Program-made: the position numbers and the translations under genes
Shown here: piece after piece, positions 52,600 to 64,000 of the stretch
Layout of the letters: every line of letters begins with the position of its first letter
Numbering within the stretch: the first letter of the stretch is position 1
DNA from: Pictodentalium vernedei
Lineage: Eukaryota; Mollusca; Scaphopoda; Dentaliida; Dentaliidae
Length of the DNA stretch: 64,000 nt
NCBI GenBank assembly: GCA_031216915.1
Contig: CM062290.1
Span: forward strand, 260,872,291 to 260,936,290
Direction: 5' to 3'
Notes under the pieces: model-generated
Database searches by the model: none
Told to the model about the DNA's origin: nothing
The model's input: only the letters and a program-made list of their open reading frames with translations

Positions 52600-53411
52600 T
52601 TAAGGTTAATGAACTACACAGAACCTTCCTTAAATCAGTGTTTGATTACAGTTATTATACCACAATTGCTGAGCGTATTCAACATTATGCAGTACATTAC
52701 AGACATTCATAAACATTATAGAAACACCATCTGTGGAATCTGGATTATACGTAAAAACATCATGTCAGAATACATCTGATTGAACATTACATGTCTGAGT
52801 GAAGTTCTGACATGAATGAAATGCTTCAATGCAAAACAGTGTTAAGTAAAAAAGTCATCAGATCACCAAAGGCGATATATTTTTATACTATAAACCAATG
52901 CCCCAAACTATCTAGCTGGTGCAAACTAACTGTTATTAAGGGCCAAACACAAATTTTGAACCCCCTGAATCCCCAAAATTTGCTTGCAAAACCGAAAATT
53001 AAAGTCCTATCTGGTCCTCCATACTTTTACCCTCCGCGCATGCACAGCCATCAGGAAGTGACCGAAACTGGTGCCAACATCATTCTTTGTTTGGGCCTTC
53101 ATTCAATAACAATGTTTTGACATCTGTGCTTTGAAAATCTACTTTTTGAGGATGCCAGACACAAATCAATGCAAGAATTGGTGGATCCAAGGCTGTTATT
53201 GGATGATGGAAGTGAACAACGGTGGTTTCATACGTTCAGGGCTGTAACTTTATAATAATTATAAAATTATTTCATGTTTCCCAATTTCGGGACATTCGCC
53301 TGACGTCATCATTTTTACAAATGATTTATCCACTGTTTGTTGAGTATTCCTTCCCTATCCTTCCATGAACCCTTCCTGTTAAACTCCTAAGCTTTTTGGC
53401 TAATTTTTATT

Positions 53412-54911
53412 AGCTCAACTTGACAAAGTCAAGCTGAGCTATTTCCATCACTTCTCGTCCGTCGGCATATATACGTACGTCCACAATTTCCTTTGGTGCA
53501 CCTCACAGGTGGCATTTATGATCAGATCGCTTTGAAACTTGGTGTGCTTGTTTGGGGTGACCTCTAGATGGGAGCTATCAATTTTCTTCAATTTCCATCA
53601 AAAATTGTTGCCGCGGCCAATGTTCTTAGAACTTAGTTTAGTCAGATCTCAATATTTCTGTTTGGCACACCCTACAGGACACATTTTTGTTCGGATTGCT
53701 TTGAAACCTGGCATGCTTGTTTGGGGTGACCTCTAGATGGGAGCTACCGATTTTCTTCCATTTCCATGAAAAAATGTTGCCGCTGGCAACGATCTTTGAA
53801 CTTAGTTTAGTCAGGCATCAATATATTCCTTTGGCATGCCCTACAGGGCACATTTATGATCAGATCAGTTTGAAACTTTGTATGCTTGTTTGGAGTTACC
53901 TCTAGATGGGAATGTTACCACTGGCAATGACCTTCGATGAACTTAGTAAAAACTTAGTGCAGTTAAGCATCAATGTTTCCCTTTGACACACCCTGCAGGT
54001 CACATTTATGATTGGATCGCTTGCAAACTTGGTGTGCTTGTGTGTGGTGACATCTATATGGGAGCTGTCGATTTTCTTCCACTCTTCAGGGCACATTTAT
54101 GATCGGATCACTTCGAAATGTGGTATGTGTGTACGGGGTGACCTCTAGATGTGAGCTATTGCTTTTTTTCATTTCCATAAAAAATTATTGTCGTTATCAC
54201 CAGCCTTTGAACTTACTGCATTTGTGCATCAACTTATCCCTTTTGCACTCTCTGCGGGGTATATTTATGAATTTCTATACACCCCACCCCACCCCTCGCC
54301 CCCCCTCCCCCCCCCCCCCCAAAAAAAAACAAAAAACATTGCCACAAGCAATGACCTTCAACTTAGTGAATTTGTGCATTAACATTTTCCTTTGGCATGC
54401 CTCAGAGGGCACATTCATTATCAGGTTGTTTTGAAACTGTATGCTTATGCAGGGTGTCAAAGATAGGAGCTATTGATTTTCTTTTCATTTCCATCAAAAA
54501 CTGTTGTTGTTAGCAACAATCTTTGAATTTATTGCATTTGTGCATCAACATTGTTTGACATGGTCCACAGGCCTCATTTATCATTGGATTGTTTTTTGAA
54601 CTTGGTGTGCTCATTAGGCAAGAGCTTTAGATAAGAGCTATTGATTAGCATTCATTTCTGCAAAAAAAGTTGCCATTTACAATAACCTCTGAACATACTC
54701 CATTTGTGTATCAACATTCTTCCTTTAGCCAGTCTTACAGTTTACATTTAAAAATGCATGGATTACTCTGACGTTGTGCACACACAATGCTGTTATGTTG
54801 AAATTTCATCAAATAACATTGGTACCAATGATCTTCAATTTTGCCATTTCATTTATAACTTACCAAGTTCAAGTTTGTCAAGTTGAGCGATAGTGTCATT
54901 GACACTTTCAT
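53412..54911 (+). repeat. Complete hairpin-ended repeat (AGCTCAACTTG type) in the leader of B2
   Basis: 5' hairpin AGCTCA-ACTTGAC-AAA-GTCAAG-CTGAGCT (53412-53440), then TCTCGTCCGTCGG, about 180-bp monomers (GCACACCCTACAGG, GATGGGAGCTATC), and the 3' end AAGTTGAGC plus AGTGTCA-TTGACACT and TTCATT. The same leader in B1 (14395) and B3 (63180) reads TTTTTATTGAAATTTT without it, so insertion was at T^T or T^G with no duplication. Confidence 0.88.
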
Positions 54912-55440
54912 TGAAATTTTGTATTAAATTTCTTGGGAGTTTAACGTGTATTACAGAATATTTATTGTTTATCCCCATGGTTACATCTTCACCCTAGGAG
55001 TGTTAGGTCGTTTAGTCTTGCATCTTCTATCCGATGTTTCGTTTTTTCTTCGTATGAAGATCTAGCTTTGCATCTGGTAGCATCAAATTGGTTATTGACT
55101 TTGGGCCTTGTTGTGTGCCTGATGTCTTGTTTCAGGTTTTTCTTTTGACGTTGTTTACATTGACAACGTCCTCAATATGTGTAGTATTTCATATTATATT
55201 GCTATATAATTGTTGTAGGATTCAATAATTATTATTCCGGTAGTGTAGCTCAAAAAAATTGGATTTTGTCCACACTTAGGCTCTATCGGGATGCCCTTGG
55301 GCTCGTAGGTTCCCTTTGGGAACTTGGGCTTTTCTTCAAAATTTTTTCAAAAAATTTTTTTTTTGGGGGGGGGGGGGAATTTAAGTTTGATTTCTATTCT
55401 TCATGTATCTATATATATATATATGATTTGTAGTAGTACT

Positions 55441-58400
55441 ATCATCTTTAGTCAATGCACTCCTGCGGATTTTTGTCCTACTTGTGAACAGTGGGACTAC
55501 AATGTTGGAGACTGGTGTCGCAGTAAGTTGTTGGCGGTGAGGTTCCTTTGTGGGGCCTCTTCCGCGATATAATATTTTTCAGTTTCTTTTTTCAGAGGAA
55601 CATGAACATGGTGATGATACTGTGACATCCATCCAAGTGTGTTACCGTTGTCGCGCTCGGTTGAGCTAAAGAGGAAATAGAGCTAGCTGCAGGGTGCTCA
55701 TATATAAGCAAGGGATCCTTGCAAGCAGCTAGCTCAACCGGTGAAGCGGTTACTCCGTCCGGGGAGCCATAACACCGGGTAAATCCGTTGCAGTCAAGGG
55801 AAGTGTGTAGATGTGGGTAGAGCAAGCACCTTAAAATAAAGGCTCACCCAGCGACGACAGAAATAGGGAGGAATAGGGAGGAAGTCGGCAAGTTTCTTTT
55901 AAGGGTCCGTACGGTTTTGAAAAGTGCTTGAATTTCAATGCCTGTCTTGAAAAGTGCTTAAATTGACTTTTCCCCTTGAATAGTGCTTGAATTACCACCA
56001 CTCCCCTTGAAAAGTCCTTGAATCCTGGGCCCCAACCTACTCAGCTAAAAAAATCCCCCCGAAAATGCCACGTTTTAGTGCCCAAAATAACCAAAAAATT
56101 TGGGAATTCGCTGTAGCATATTGAAGTTTAAAACCCGAATAGTATAATACGCCTGTGTGCTCTGCACCCTACTTTTCTTGTTCATGATAATGAGAGAAAA
56201 TACAAGTACACAAATTACGATGACGTTCATCATGATGTACAGGTCAACTTTAACCAATCAGAAAATTGAAACAGCAGCATGTGATCTATTTGCATACTAT
56301 CATGTGGCTCACTGTACACACAGTCTGCTATACTATGGAGAGCATCCAATTCAAATGAGCGGTGAATTGTGTTTTGCAAACTGGTTTTTCCAATCAATGT
56401 CTGCATCTCCGCCTGCTTCATTTATTTCATCGTGTCACACAAAAGGATGGTTACTGGAAGCGATAATATATCAAAGATTCACCTTGACTTTGTATGAAAA
56501 TAACAGAGGTATTTGATAATAAATCGTGAATTATTGTTTGTGAACAATCGATTTTGAATGTCAAATTACCACAAACAACCCAACAACTTTGCAAGAAGTT
56601 CCGAAACTTAACCAAAAGGACAGAAATGGGCCTGAATATTGCCTGACACACACTCATTCTTGAAATGTGCACTGTGCGGAGAGCAGTTATAAAAAGAACA
56701 TGTCACAGTTGGTTTCTTAGAATGGAAAAATAATCCTTGAAAATGAATGACATAGCCCTTGAAAAGTGCTTGAATAGTGCTTGAATTTCATTTTGTTAAG
56801 CCTGTACGAACCCTGTTTTAGTGAGGCTCGGTGAGGTCTAATAAGACCGCGAGCGGGAGAGGTCCCTCTCTAACCCAACAACATTTGGGGCCAAATGTTG
56901 TTTTGAGAAACTTACACGAGCTGGAGCATACGTCCACCCGTTGCTCAGGACGCTCTGTCTAGTCTGCAGCCAGGGTCGGCTTCAGTCAGGACTTCCTCCA
57001 CTACGTTACACAAGCTGAAACCAAGTTTTCTTTTTGGGAGGATCGGCGAGGTCTGATGAGACTGCGAGCGGGAGAGGCCCCTCTCTAACCCAACAACATT
57101 TGGGGCCAAATGTTGTTTTGAAAAACTTGTACGAGCGGAACATACGTCCAACCACCACTCGGGACGCTCCGTCAAGTCTACAGCCGGGGTCGGCTTCAGT
57201 CACGGCTTCCTCCACTACGTTATTAAAGCACACACGACCGCAGTCTAGCTACTCAACTTCAGATATCCAGCCACTTGCACGAAGACAGAGCCATTCTTCA
57301 CCCGTGAAGTCGGACCATCCAGTGGCTAGCGCTCCAAGGCATCGATTAATGGGACGTTCGGAGAAGAGATATACCTCCGGATCTTCATCCCAGGAGCAGC
57401 AAGCGGCAAATAAGATGGAAGACCACTGCTCCACAAGCCTCGGTAACGGACTGGCTGTCGCAGATCGCACAGCAAATTGCAGCATCCCAGCATATGCAAG
57501 AGCAGTTTCCTGCAGACTCAGGAGGTGAGCTGTCGGACGTTTCTGGGTCGGTCCAGTCATCTGCAGATGCAGATGCCAGGGACCAGACGTCATAGCTGAT
57601 TCAGTCGGATGGTGAAAGAGAGTAGGAAGAGGATTACCCTTCCCTTTCGGAACAGTTTATGAAGTTATGGACTTCATTCATCAGTAATGTCTTGAATCTG
57701 TTCAAACTGATCAGCATGCTGCGACTACTATAGAGGATTGACTACCCGACTTCATATAGCCACAGTTGTCCGGATTCAGAGCATTCTTCACCTGTGAAGT
57801 CGGACCATCCAGTAGCTAGCGATCCAAGGCATCGATCACGGGACGTCGGAGAAGACATGAGCAGGCTGGGGATGAATATCTATCCCTACATGCATCATTT
57901 GATATATGCTCGGAAGTACTTCCTCCCAATATTCGGCCCAGGGGAAGCGGCAAAGAACAGAAGACTGCTGCTCCTCAAGTACAGGGACGTTCAGAGTAGA
58001 TATGAGCGGGCCGGGGATGAAGAAATGTCCCGACCTGCATCATTATATATATGCTCCGAAGTGCTACCTCCGGATATTCGTCCCAGGGGCAGCGGCAAAG
58101 ATACAGAAGACCACTGCTCCTCAAGCCTCAGTAACGCAAATGCTGTCGCTGAATGCGCAGCTAATCGCAGCAAACCAGCAAGTGCAAGAGCAGACTCCAG
58201 AGGTGAGCAGTAGGACGGGGCTGGGTTGATTCAGTCAAATGATGAAAGGGATGTGGAAGAGAATTACCCTTCCCTTTCGGAACAGCATAGGGTAGCGATG
58301 GACTGCATAACTATCCTGCATCTGTTACATCTGATCAGCATGCTGCGTCTATTAGAGAGAAACCGCTGTCTCTGGAAGCAGACTATGTGCGGAGGAAAGA

Positions 58401-58960
58401 GGATGTTCTTTCCATTCTGACACTCTCTAGACAGGTGTCGCAGGCCTTCGGCCGCATTGACAACACCATATTCTACCTCTCTAATGCTAGGGGGAAGGCA
58501 GTTTCTTATCGTCATCTTCAATAAATATACCATTCCTTGGACAACGTTCATTTATAACGGTTAGAGAAGATTACAGAGAGCTCATCTGTGTTTAAATGAG
58601 CAGGCCGGGATGAAAAAATGTTCCTTCCTGCATCATTTAATATACACTCTGAATTGATGGAATGTGTTATCTCATCAAATAAGTGAATCTGGACGTGGTG
58701 TCCTACGCAGATCACCTTACCAGAGCTATGACACAACGTTTCAATGGGAAGGAATATGAGGATGTTGTTCCTCGCTAAGAGCTCTTTCCAGGGCAGTCAT
58801 GTATGCCACGTTCAATGCCGCACTGACAGCGGAAAATCTGGAGTTGGTAAGACGTGATGCTGCCCTTGCGTCATCATCAATTTTAGATGACAAGGTGAAA
58901 AGCTCACTCTGAGTTGCTCCATTCTCCGGAAATACACTATTTGACGACCAGCTTGCACTG
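55441..58960 (+). pseudogene. Gag remnants of DIRS B2 with partial duplications
   Basis: Cysteine module text (SQCTPADFCPTCEQWD) at about 55448, then broken pieces. The CAACATTTGGGGCCAAATG hairpin segment occurs at about 56878-56905 and 57095-57118. A segment with GAAGTCGGACCATCCAGT occurs near 57310 and 57797, and TTCGTCCCAGGAGC-like text recurs near 57387 and 58078. Later pieces match the end of gag (GGAAAATCTGGAGTTGG at about 58835). Confidence 0.65.
55902..56814. mobile_element. hAT-like non-autonomous element inside B2 gag
   Basis: AGGGTCCGTACGG at the left mirrors GTACGAACCCT at the right, and both ends repeat CTTGAAAAGTGCTTGAAT. TTTTA lies on both sides, and B1 shows the uninterrupted gag text. 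The interior (about 56100-56700) has no transposase I can recognise. Confidence 0.65.
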
Positions 58961-59261
58961 CTATATAAGCAGGCTACAAGAAGGCTTCCAGAGCACTGCT
59001 GTTGAAGTATGTGTCTCATCAACACACTTCAACAGACTGGGGTAAGTGAGGCTGTTCCGCTTCTAACAAAGCATCAAGAGAATGTCTCGCGAGGGAGATA
59101 ACCCTCTTATATTTACTCCAGAGGTTGTCATTATAGTGATTCAGGAAAGGGGCATACGTCTGATCAAGGTTATGGATCAGACCCCCCCCCCCCACCCCCC
59201 TCCCTAGGCTGTCGATTATCGGAAGGTATCCATGAGAGACTGGAAGTTAATCTGCTTGGCC

Positions 59262-59622
59262 ATTTATTATTTATATATTTATTGATTGGTTTTTAATGAC
59301 ACTTTTGTCAGGCAGGGTCACTTCGTATTGGACAGCTTTATGGGAGGAGGAAACCGGAGTACCTGTAGAGAACCACAAATCAGCAGCAAGTAACTGCCAG
59401 TTTCCCTAATTTACTAACTCTGTACAAGTGGGGTTAGTATTGGTTGAAGACAAGTGCAACATTAAAGTGCAGTATGCCTTAGAACATATCTCCACCATGC
59501 GCCCAAGTAGGCAATTGGGATTAAGTGCCTCTCCCAAGGACACAATGCAGCCACCCCTGGTGTGGATCGAACCATAGACCTGGTTTGAAGTTCAGTGCTG
59601 TAAACACAGCCATCACGCTCCC
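59262..59622 (-). mobile_element. tRNA-derived SINE on the minus strand
   Basis: On the minus strand: head GGGAGCGTGATGGCTGTG, B-box GGTTCGATCCACACC, then TGTCCTTGGGAGAGGCACTT and a tail with CATTAAAAACCAATCAATAA. CTGCTTGGYCATTWA outside both ends (about 59250 and 59625) looks like the target duplication. Confidence 0.8.
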
Positions 59623-60370
59623 TGCTTGGTCATTAAGAGATCTCTGTAAGAGCACCTACACCTTAGATCTGCAGAAACTGTCATAAACCTGAAAAACCTG
59701 ACTAGAATTCTTTTCTAACCCATCTTTTTCAAGCTAACAAGTGGACGGATGGCTGCGATCAGTTTGGCTACAAGGGTGTTTCAGTTGAATATGAATATGA
59801 TCACGCTATAACAGGGTACTTCAGTGTTGAGATCTGAAGACCTAATCTAAAATGATAAAATCATGCTTTATAACACTGTCATCTATAAATGATCAAGAAA
59901 GTGTTGAAAGTGTAAAACTCAATATCTTCCAAGTAGGGTCTTGCAAGGCTTCAAATTTCAGTTAGACTTGAAATCATCTCAATGATTTGATTTCATTTGA
60001 GTGACTGATTAAAAATTTGTTATTGTCTAGATATTCTAAAAGCCTACTAGGCATCTCCACTTGATCTCTTCTTCTGTCATCAGGTCTCCTGTGCTGGAGA
60101 TCTGATGATAGAAGATTAGTTAAAGGTGGTTCCCTTCTGAAACAACTTTCATTCCATTTCTGGAATAATCCACTTTTTTTTAAATGACTTTCCAAAACAG
60201 ACGAATACAGTACTTGAGTGGAGACAATATTTGCTATATTCCACGGTTGTAAGAAGGAATAATATCCCCAACTTGAAAAATGGTGAGCTTCGATTCAAGA
60301 TTCAATTTGATTCTCACATTTGTCTGATTCGATTTGGGGTTGCATTTGATTCAAAATTATTTCCATTTTT
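59623..60370. other. Intronic sequence; one strong hairpin at 60068-60113
   Basis: CTTCTGTCATCAGGTCTCC and GGAGATCTGATGATAGAAG form a stem with two wobble-type mismatches around TGTGCT. No gene or known repeat otherwise. Confidence 0.5.
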
Positions 60371-62180
60371 AGCTCAACTTTGGCGAAGCCAAATTTGAGC
60401 TTTTGCCATGGCCTGTCGTCCGTCTGTCCATCTGTCTGTACATCAAAAATTGGATACGGTTCGGGCTGGAGGCCGTATTTATGAACCGATCTTTACAAAA
60501 CTTCTTGTGTACCTTTGTTATGACCGTGGGACGAGAACGAGTGTTTTTGGGTGCGGTCCGAAATTCAAGATGGCTGCCAGCTGCCATTTTGTACCGATGA
60601 TGCAGAAATCTCCATATGAAAGCTCTGATTTGAATAATTGTTTGTATGAATGTTTAGTATCATGGGATACATCACATATAATATGGGTTTTTTTTCTCAT
60701 GCGTAAATTATGCAAATTAGACTAACTTTGATGTTTTTTGGTGTTACTTTCAGCACTGTAAGTGCAAATGCCAATACGGCTCGGGTTAGAGGCCGTATTT
60801 ATGAACCTATCTTTACAAAACTCCTTGGGTACCTTTGTTATCACCGTGGGACAAGAACGAGAGTTTCTGGGTCCGGTCCGAAATTCAAGATGACCGATGG
60901 CAGCCATTTTGTACAAAATTTGGTGCAATCAGATTTTTGCACAGAACTTCCATATGAAAGCGCTGATTTGAATAATTTTTTGTGTGACTGTTTAGTACCA
61001 TGGGATACATCACATATAATACAGGTTTTTTTCTCGTGCAGAAATTATGCAAATTAGATGAACTTTGATTTTTTCAGTGCTACTTACATACAGTAAGTAC
61101 ACATGTCAATATGGCTCGGGCTAGAGTCTGTATTTATGAACCGATCTTCACGAAACGTCTTGGGTACCTTTGTTATCACCTTGGGACGAGAACGAGTGTT
61201 TCTGGGTACGGTCGAAAATTCAAGATGGCTACCAGTGGCCATTTTGTTCCAAAATTAGGTCTAATCAGTTTTTTGTACACAACTTCTATATGGCTGAGGC
61301 TAGATGCCGTATTTATGAACCAATCTTTATGAAACTTCTTGGGTACCTTTGTTATTACCGTGGGATGAGAACAAGTATTTTTGGATGTGGTCCGAAATTC
61401 AGGATTGCCACCAGCAGTCATTTTGTACCAAAATTAGTGAAATCAGTCTTTTGTACAGAACTTCTGTTTGAAAGTTCTGATTTGAATAAATTTTTGTATG
61501 AATGTTTAGTAACATGGAATACATCACATATAGTACGAGTTTTTTTCTCAAGCAGAAATTATGTAAATTAGATGAACTTTGATTTATTCAGTGCTACTTA
61601 TACACTGTAAGTTCACATGTCAATACAGCACAGGCTAGAGGCTGTATTTATCAACCGATCTTCACAAAACTTCTTGGGTACCTTTGTTATCAGCTTGGGA
61701 CGAGAACGGGTGTTTCTGGGTGCGGTCCAAAATTCAAGATGGCTGCCAGTGGCCATTTTGTACCAAAATTAGGTCCAATCAGTTTTTTGTCACAACTTCT
61801 ATACAGCTCTTATTTGTGAACTGATCTTCACGAAACTTCTTGGGTACCTTTGTTTTCACCTTGGGACAGGAACGAGTGTGTTTTGGGGTACCTTTGTTAT
61901 CACTGTGCTATGAGAACAAATATTTTGGGGTTCAGTCAGACCCACTCTGGGACTCCAAGATTTCTTTTCTAGTTTAGCATCTGACTGTCACCCACCTTTA
62001 TAATACTTTACCTATACATTTGTTACAGGCTACGGTCAGTATTTATGTACAGACCGTTACAATACTTTATATGTACCTTTGTTAACAGGTCATTACCTAG
62101 ATGTTTGTCATTGCTGTGTCACATACTATACATGTACATGTCTTAACAAGTTGAGCTACAGTGTCATTGACACTTTCATT
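60371..62180 (+). repeat. Complete hairpin-ended repeat (AGCTCAACTTTG type)
   Basis: 5' hairpin AGCTCAAC-TTTGGC-GAA-GCCAAA-TTTGAGCT (60371-60401), then CGTCCGTCTGTCCATC, monomers with GAGGCCGTATTTATGAACC, TTGGGTACCTTTGTTATCAC and CCGAAATTCAAGATGGC, and the 3' end CAAGTTGAGC plus AGTGTCA-TTGACACT and TTCATT. Monomers become shorter toward 61900. Confidence 0.85.
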
Positions 62181-62687
62181 TATTTGAGATTTGGTTGGAC
62201 CACAAAATTGGGATTTGAAGGACCCTTCTATGAGGTGAGATATGGAAGAATGCAAAGGTGCACCTTAAACCACCTGATGAAGTTATCCACACTATTGCCT
62301 GTAGTTATTAAAAAAAACTGTTGACTTTCAATCAATAATTTTCTGTTATATTTTTTTCCTCTCAGTTTAAAACTGTTTTGCCTCTTTGTTAATATTTACA
62401 AAAATTACAAGGATACTAAACTTGGCTGTGGTTGTTCAGTAAATGCAGAGAGAGAACGGTCCAACAACAATCAGCTGTTGTCTGTTTTAAGTTATTCAGT
62501 GGTAGCTGTATAAAAAGATATTTCCATCTTTTCAGAAGCCTGTATAACAAAAAGAGATATAGTGTTCTTGCAGGAATACCAACAGTTACTTTATTCATAG
62601 ACCTGGGAAATTATATAATTTCATTTGCAGCAAGTCACTCATGGATTTACATATTTCTCTTGGCTCACTCTTGGAATGATTTTCAGT
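62181..62687. other. Intronic sequence before DIRS B3
   Basis: I looked here for the next exon of the host gene (YPLYHT-type motif between AG and GT) and did not find it. No repeat recognised. Confidence 0.4.
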
Positions 62688-64000
62688 ATTTTTATACTAA
62701 TAACCAATGGCCCAGACTAGCTGGTGCAAACTCGATATTATCAAGGGCCAAACTCAAATTTTGAACCCCCCAATCCCCAAAATTTGCATACAAAACCAAA
62801 AATTTAAAGTCCTATCTGGCCCTCCATACTTCTACCATCTGCACATGCGCAGTGGTCAGGAAGAGACCGGAATTGGCGCCAACATTATTCTTTGACCCTA
62901 AAGTTAGTAACATTGATCTGACATTTGTGCTTTAAAATCTCCCTTTTTGAGGATGCCAGACACAAATCAATGCAAGAATTGGTGGATCCAAGGCTGTTAA
63001 TGGATGATGGAAGTGAACAATGGTGGTAACTTTATAATAATTATAAAAATTATTTCATGTTTCCCATATTCGGGACATACGCCTGACGTCATCATTCTTG
63101 CTAATGATTAATCCACTGTTTGTTAAGTATTCCTTCCATGAACCCTTCCTGTTAAACACTTAAGCTTTTTGGCTATTTTTTATTGAAATTTTTTATTAAA
63201 TTTATTGGGAGTTTAATATGTATTACAGAATATTTATTCTGTTTATCCACATGGTAACCTCCTCACCCTACGGGTGTTAGGTCGTTTTAGTTTTGCATCT
63301 TCTATCCGATGTATCGTTTTTTCTTTGTATGAAGATCTAGCTTTGCATCTGGTAGCATTTAAATTGGTTACTGACTTTGGGCCTTTTTGTGCCTGATGTC
63401 TTGTTTCCGTTTTTTTCCTTGGCATTATTTACGTTGGCAACGTGCTCAAATATCTGTAGTATTTTATATTATATTGCTGTAAATTTACTTTAGGATACTT
63501 TGATTATTATTCTGGTAGTGTAGCTCATAATATTTGGATTTTGTCCACACTTAGGCTCTATCAGGATGCCCTTGGGCTCATAATGTTCCCTTTGCGAACT
63601 TAATGCATTTTTTCAAAATTTTTTAGAAATTTTTTTTATAAATTTTTGAATTTAATTTTGATTGCGATTATTCATGTATCTATATCATATAGTTTGTAGG
63701 AGTGCTATCGACTTTGTCTTTTGATTGTAATTATGAAAGCTTACTGATCTAAATGCAAAGCGATGAAGTCTTCCTCTGATTTACATGCTTGTTGCCTTGT
63801 CTGTAGTCGATGCACTCCTGCGAATACTTGTCCTACTGTGTACATTGGCATGACAGACGTTGGAGACCAGTGTCGCGATACGTTGTTGGCGGTGAGGTTC
63901 CTATGCCAGAACTCTCACCGTAATATAATTCAAGTTTTTCAGTTTCTATTTCAGAGGAACATGAACATGGTGATGGTATTGTGACACCCATTCAAAGTGT
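62688..64000 (+). mobile_element. DIRS-type element, family B, copy B3 (left part, continues past the window)
   Basis: Starts ATTTTTATACTAATAACCAA after a T. Left ITR to about 62892 with CTGCACATGCGCAG and TTGGCGCCAA, the family B leader (CACCCTACGGGTG hairpin at about 63262), then gag from about 63733 with a stop in the first codons (KAY, stop) and SDLHACCLVCSRCTPANTCP. Already broken in gag. Confidence 0.8.
63733..64000 (+). pseudogene. Gag N-terminal remnant of DIRS B3
   Basis: ATGAAAGCTTACTGATC: the third codon after Met-Lys-Ala-Tyr is TGA where B1 has Cys, and a frameshift follows CPT. The CxxC knuckle text is otherwise kept. The rest lies outside the window. Confidence 0.7.

Larger units (their letters stand above)
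52879..59260 (+). mobile_element. DIRS-type element, family B, copy B2 (left end and gag region; right end not found)
   Basis: Starts ATTTTTATACTATAAACCAA after a T. Left ITR to about 53092 with a mutated GC palindrome (CGCGCATGCACAG), leader split by a hairpin-ended repeat (53412-54911), broken gag. The text becomes unrecognisable around a C-run at 59180-59205 and a SINE at 59262. Confidence 0.75.

Noticed and set aside
62079-62640. Next exon of the GCPII-family gene (candidates near 62190-62230 and 62530-62575)
   Set aside because: AG and GT borders exist but the encoded text lacks the expected YPLYH-type block.

Overview
This window looks like a gene-poor intronic stretch of an animal nuclear genome, most likely a mollusc or another lophotrochozoan. 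The evidence is split exons with GT/AG borders, tRNA-derived SINEs, and several families of hairpin-ended, (GTCC)n-containing repeats of the kind I associate with bivalve genomes. The species call is an inference. There are no bacterial-type operons, rRNA genes, true tRNA genes or CRISPR arrays.

Host gene: three short exons on the + strand (8018-8081, 11127-11281, 49562-49655) encode consecutive pieces of a protein of the glutamate carboxypeptidase II / NAALADase / transferrin-receptor family. The intron between the second and third is about 38 kb and is packed with nested transposons. The exon ending at 11281 carries an in-frame TAG just before its donor site, and its phase does not fit the next exon.

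Main content: DIRS-type tyrosine-recombinase retrotransposons. Copy A1 (17539-24651) is nearly intact. It has identical inverted terminal repeats (ITRs), a gag-like ORF, an RT/RNase H/methyltransferase-like ORF broken by a single TGA, a long overlapping tyrosine recombinase ORF with all four catalytic residues, and an internal complementary region (ICR) that carries the circle junction. Copy A2 (38148-45146) has lost its RT domain and its coding regions are broken, yet its two ITRs are identical over about 200 bp. It was therefore probably mobilised in trans. An older family B is present as B1 (13855-29554), B2 (from 52879) and B3 (from 62688, running off the window).

Nesting, outermost first: (i) a hairpin-ended repeat at 12487-29866 holds B1; B1 holds A1 in its body and a second hairpin-ended repeat (26523-29225) in its ICR. 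(ii) A tandemised repeat block lies at 29867-33420. (iii) A PIF/Harbinger DNA transposon (about 34188-49247) is split by a hAT-like insert (34884-36542, 8-bp target duplication), by a hairpin-ended repeat (37759-47485) that itself holds A2, and by another hairpin-ended repeat (47873-48591). (iv) Beyond the third exon lie another hairpin-ended repeat (49674-52173), B2 with its own inserts, a SINE, a further hairpin-ended repeat (60371-62180) and B3.

Most notable for follow-up: a superfamily of repeats whose 5' ends are hairpins with different but self-complementary stems and which insert at T-T without target duplication; RNA hairpins in the leader, gag and 3' region of the DIRS elements that are kept by compensatory changes; NRF-1-like and E2F-like palindromes in the ITRs; and a shared T^TTTC insertion site for all three DIRS insertions whose two flanks can be read.
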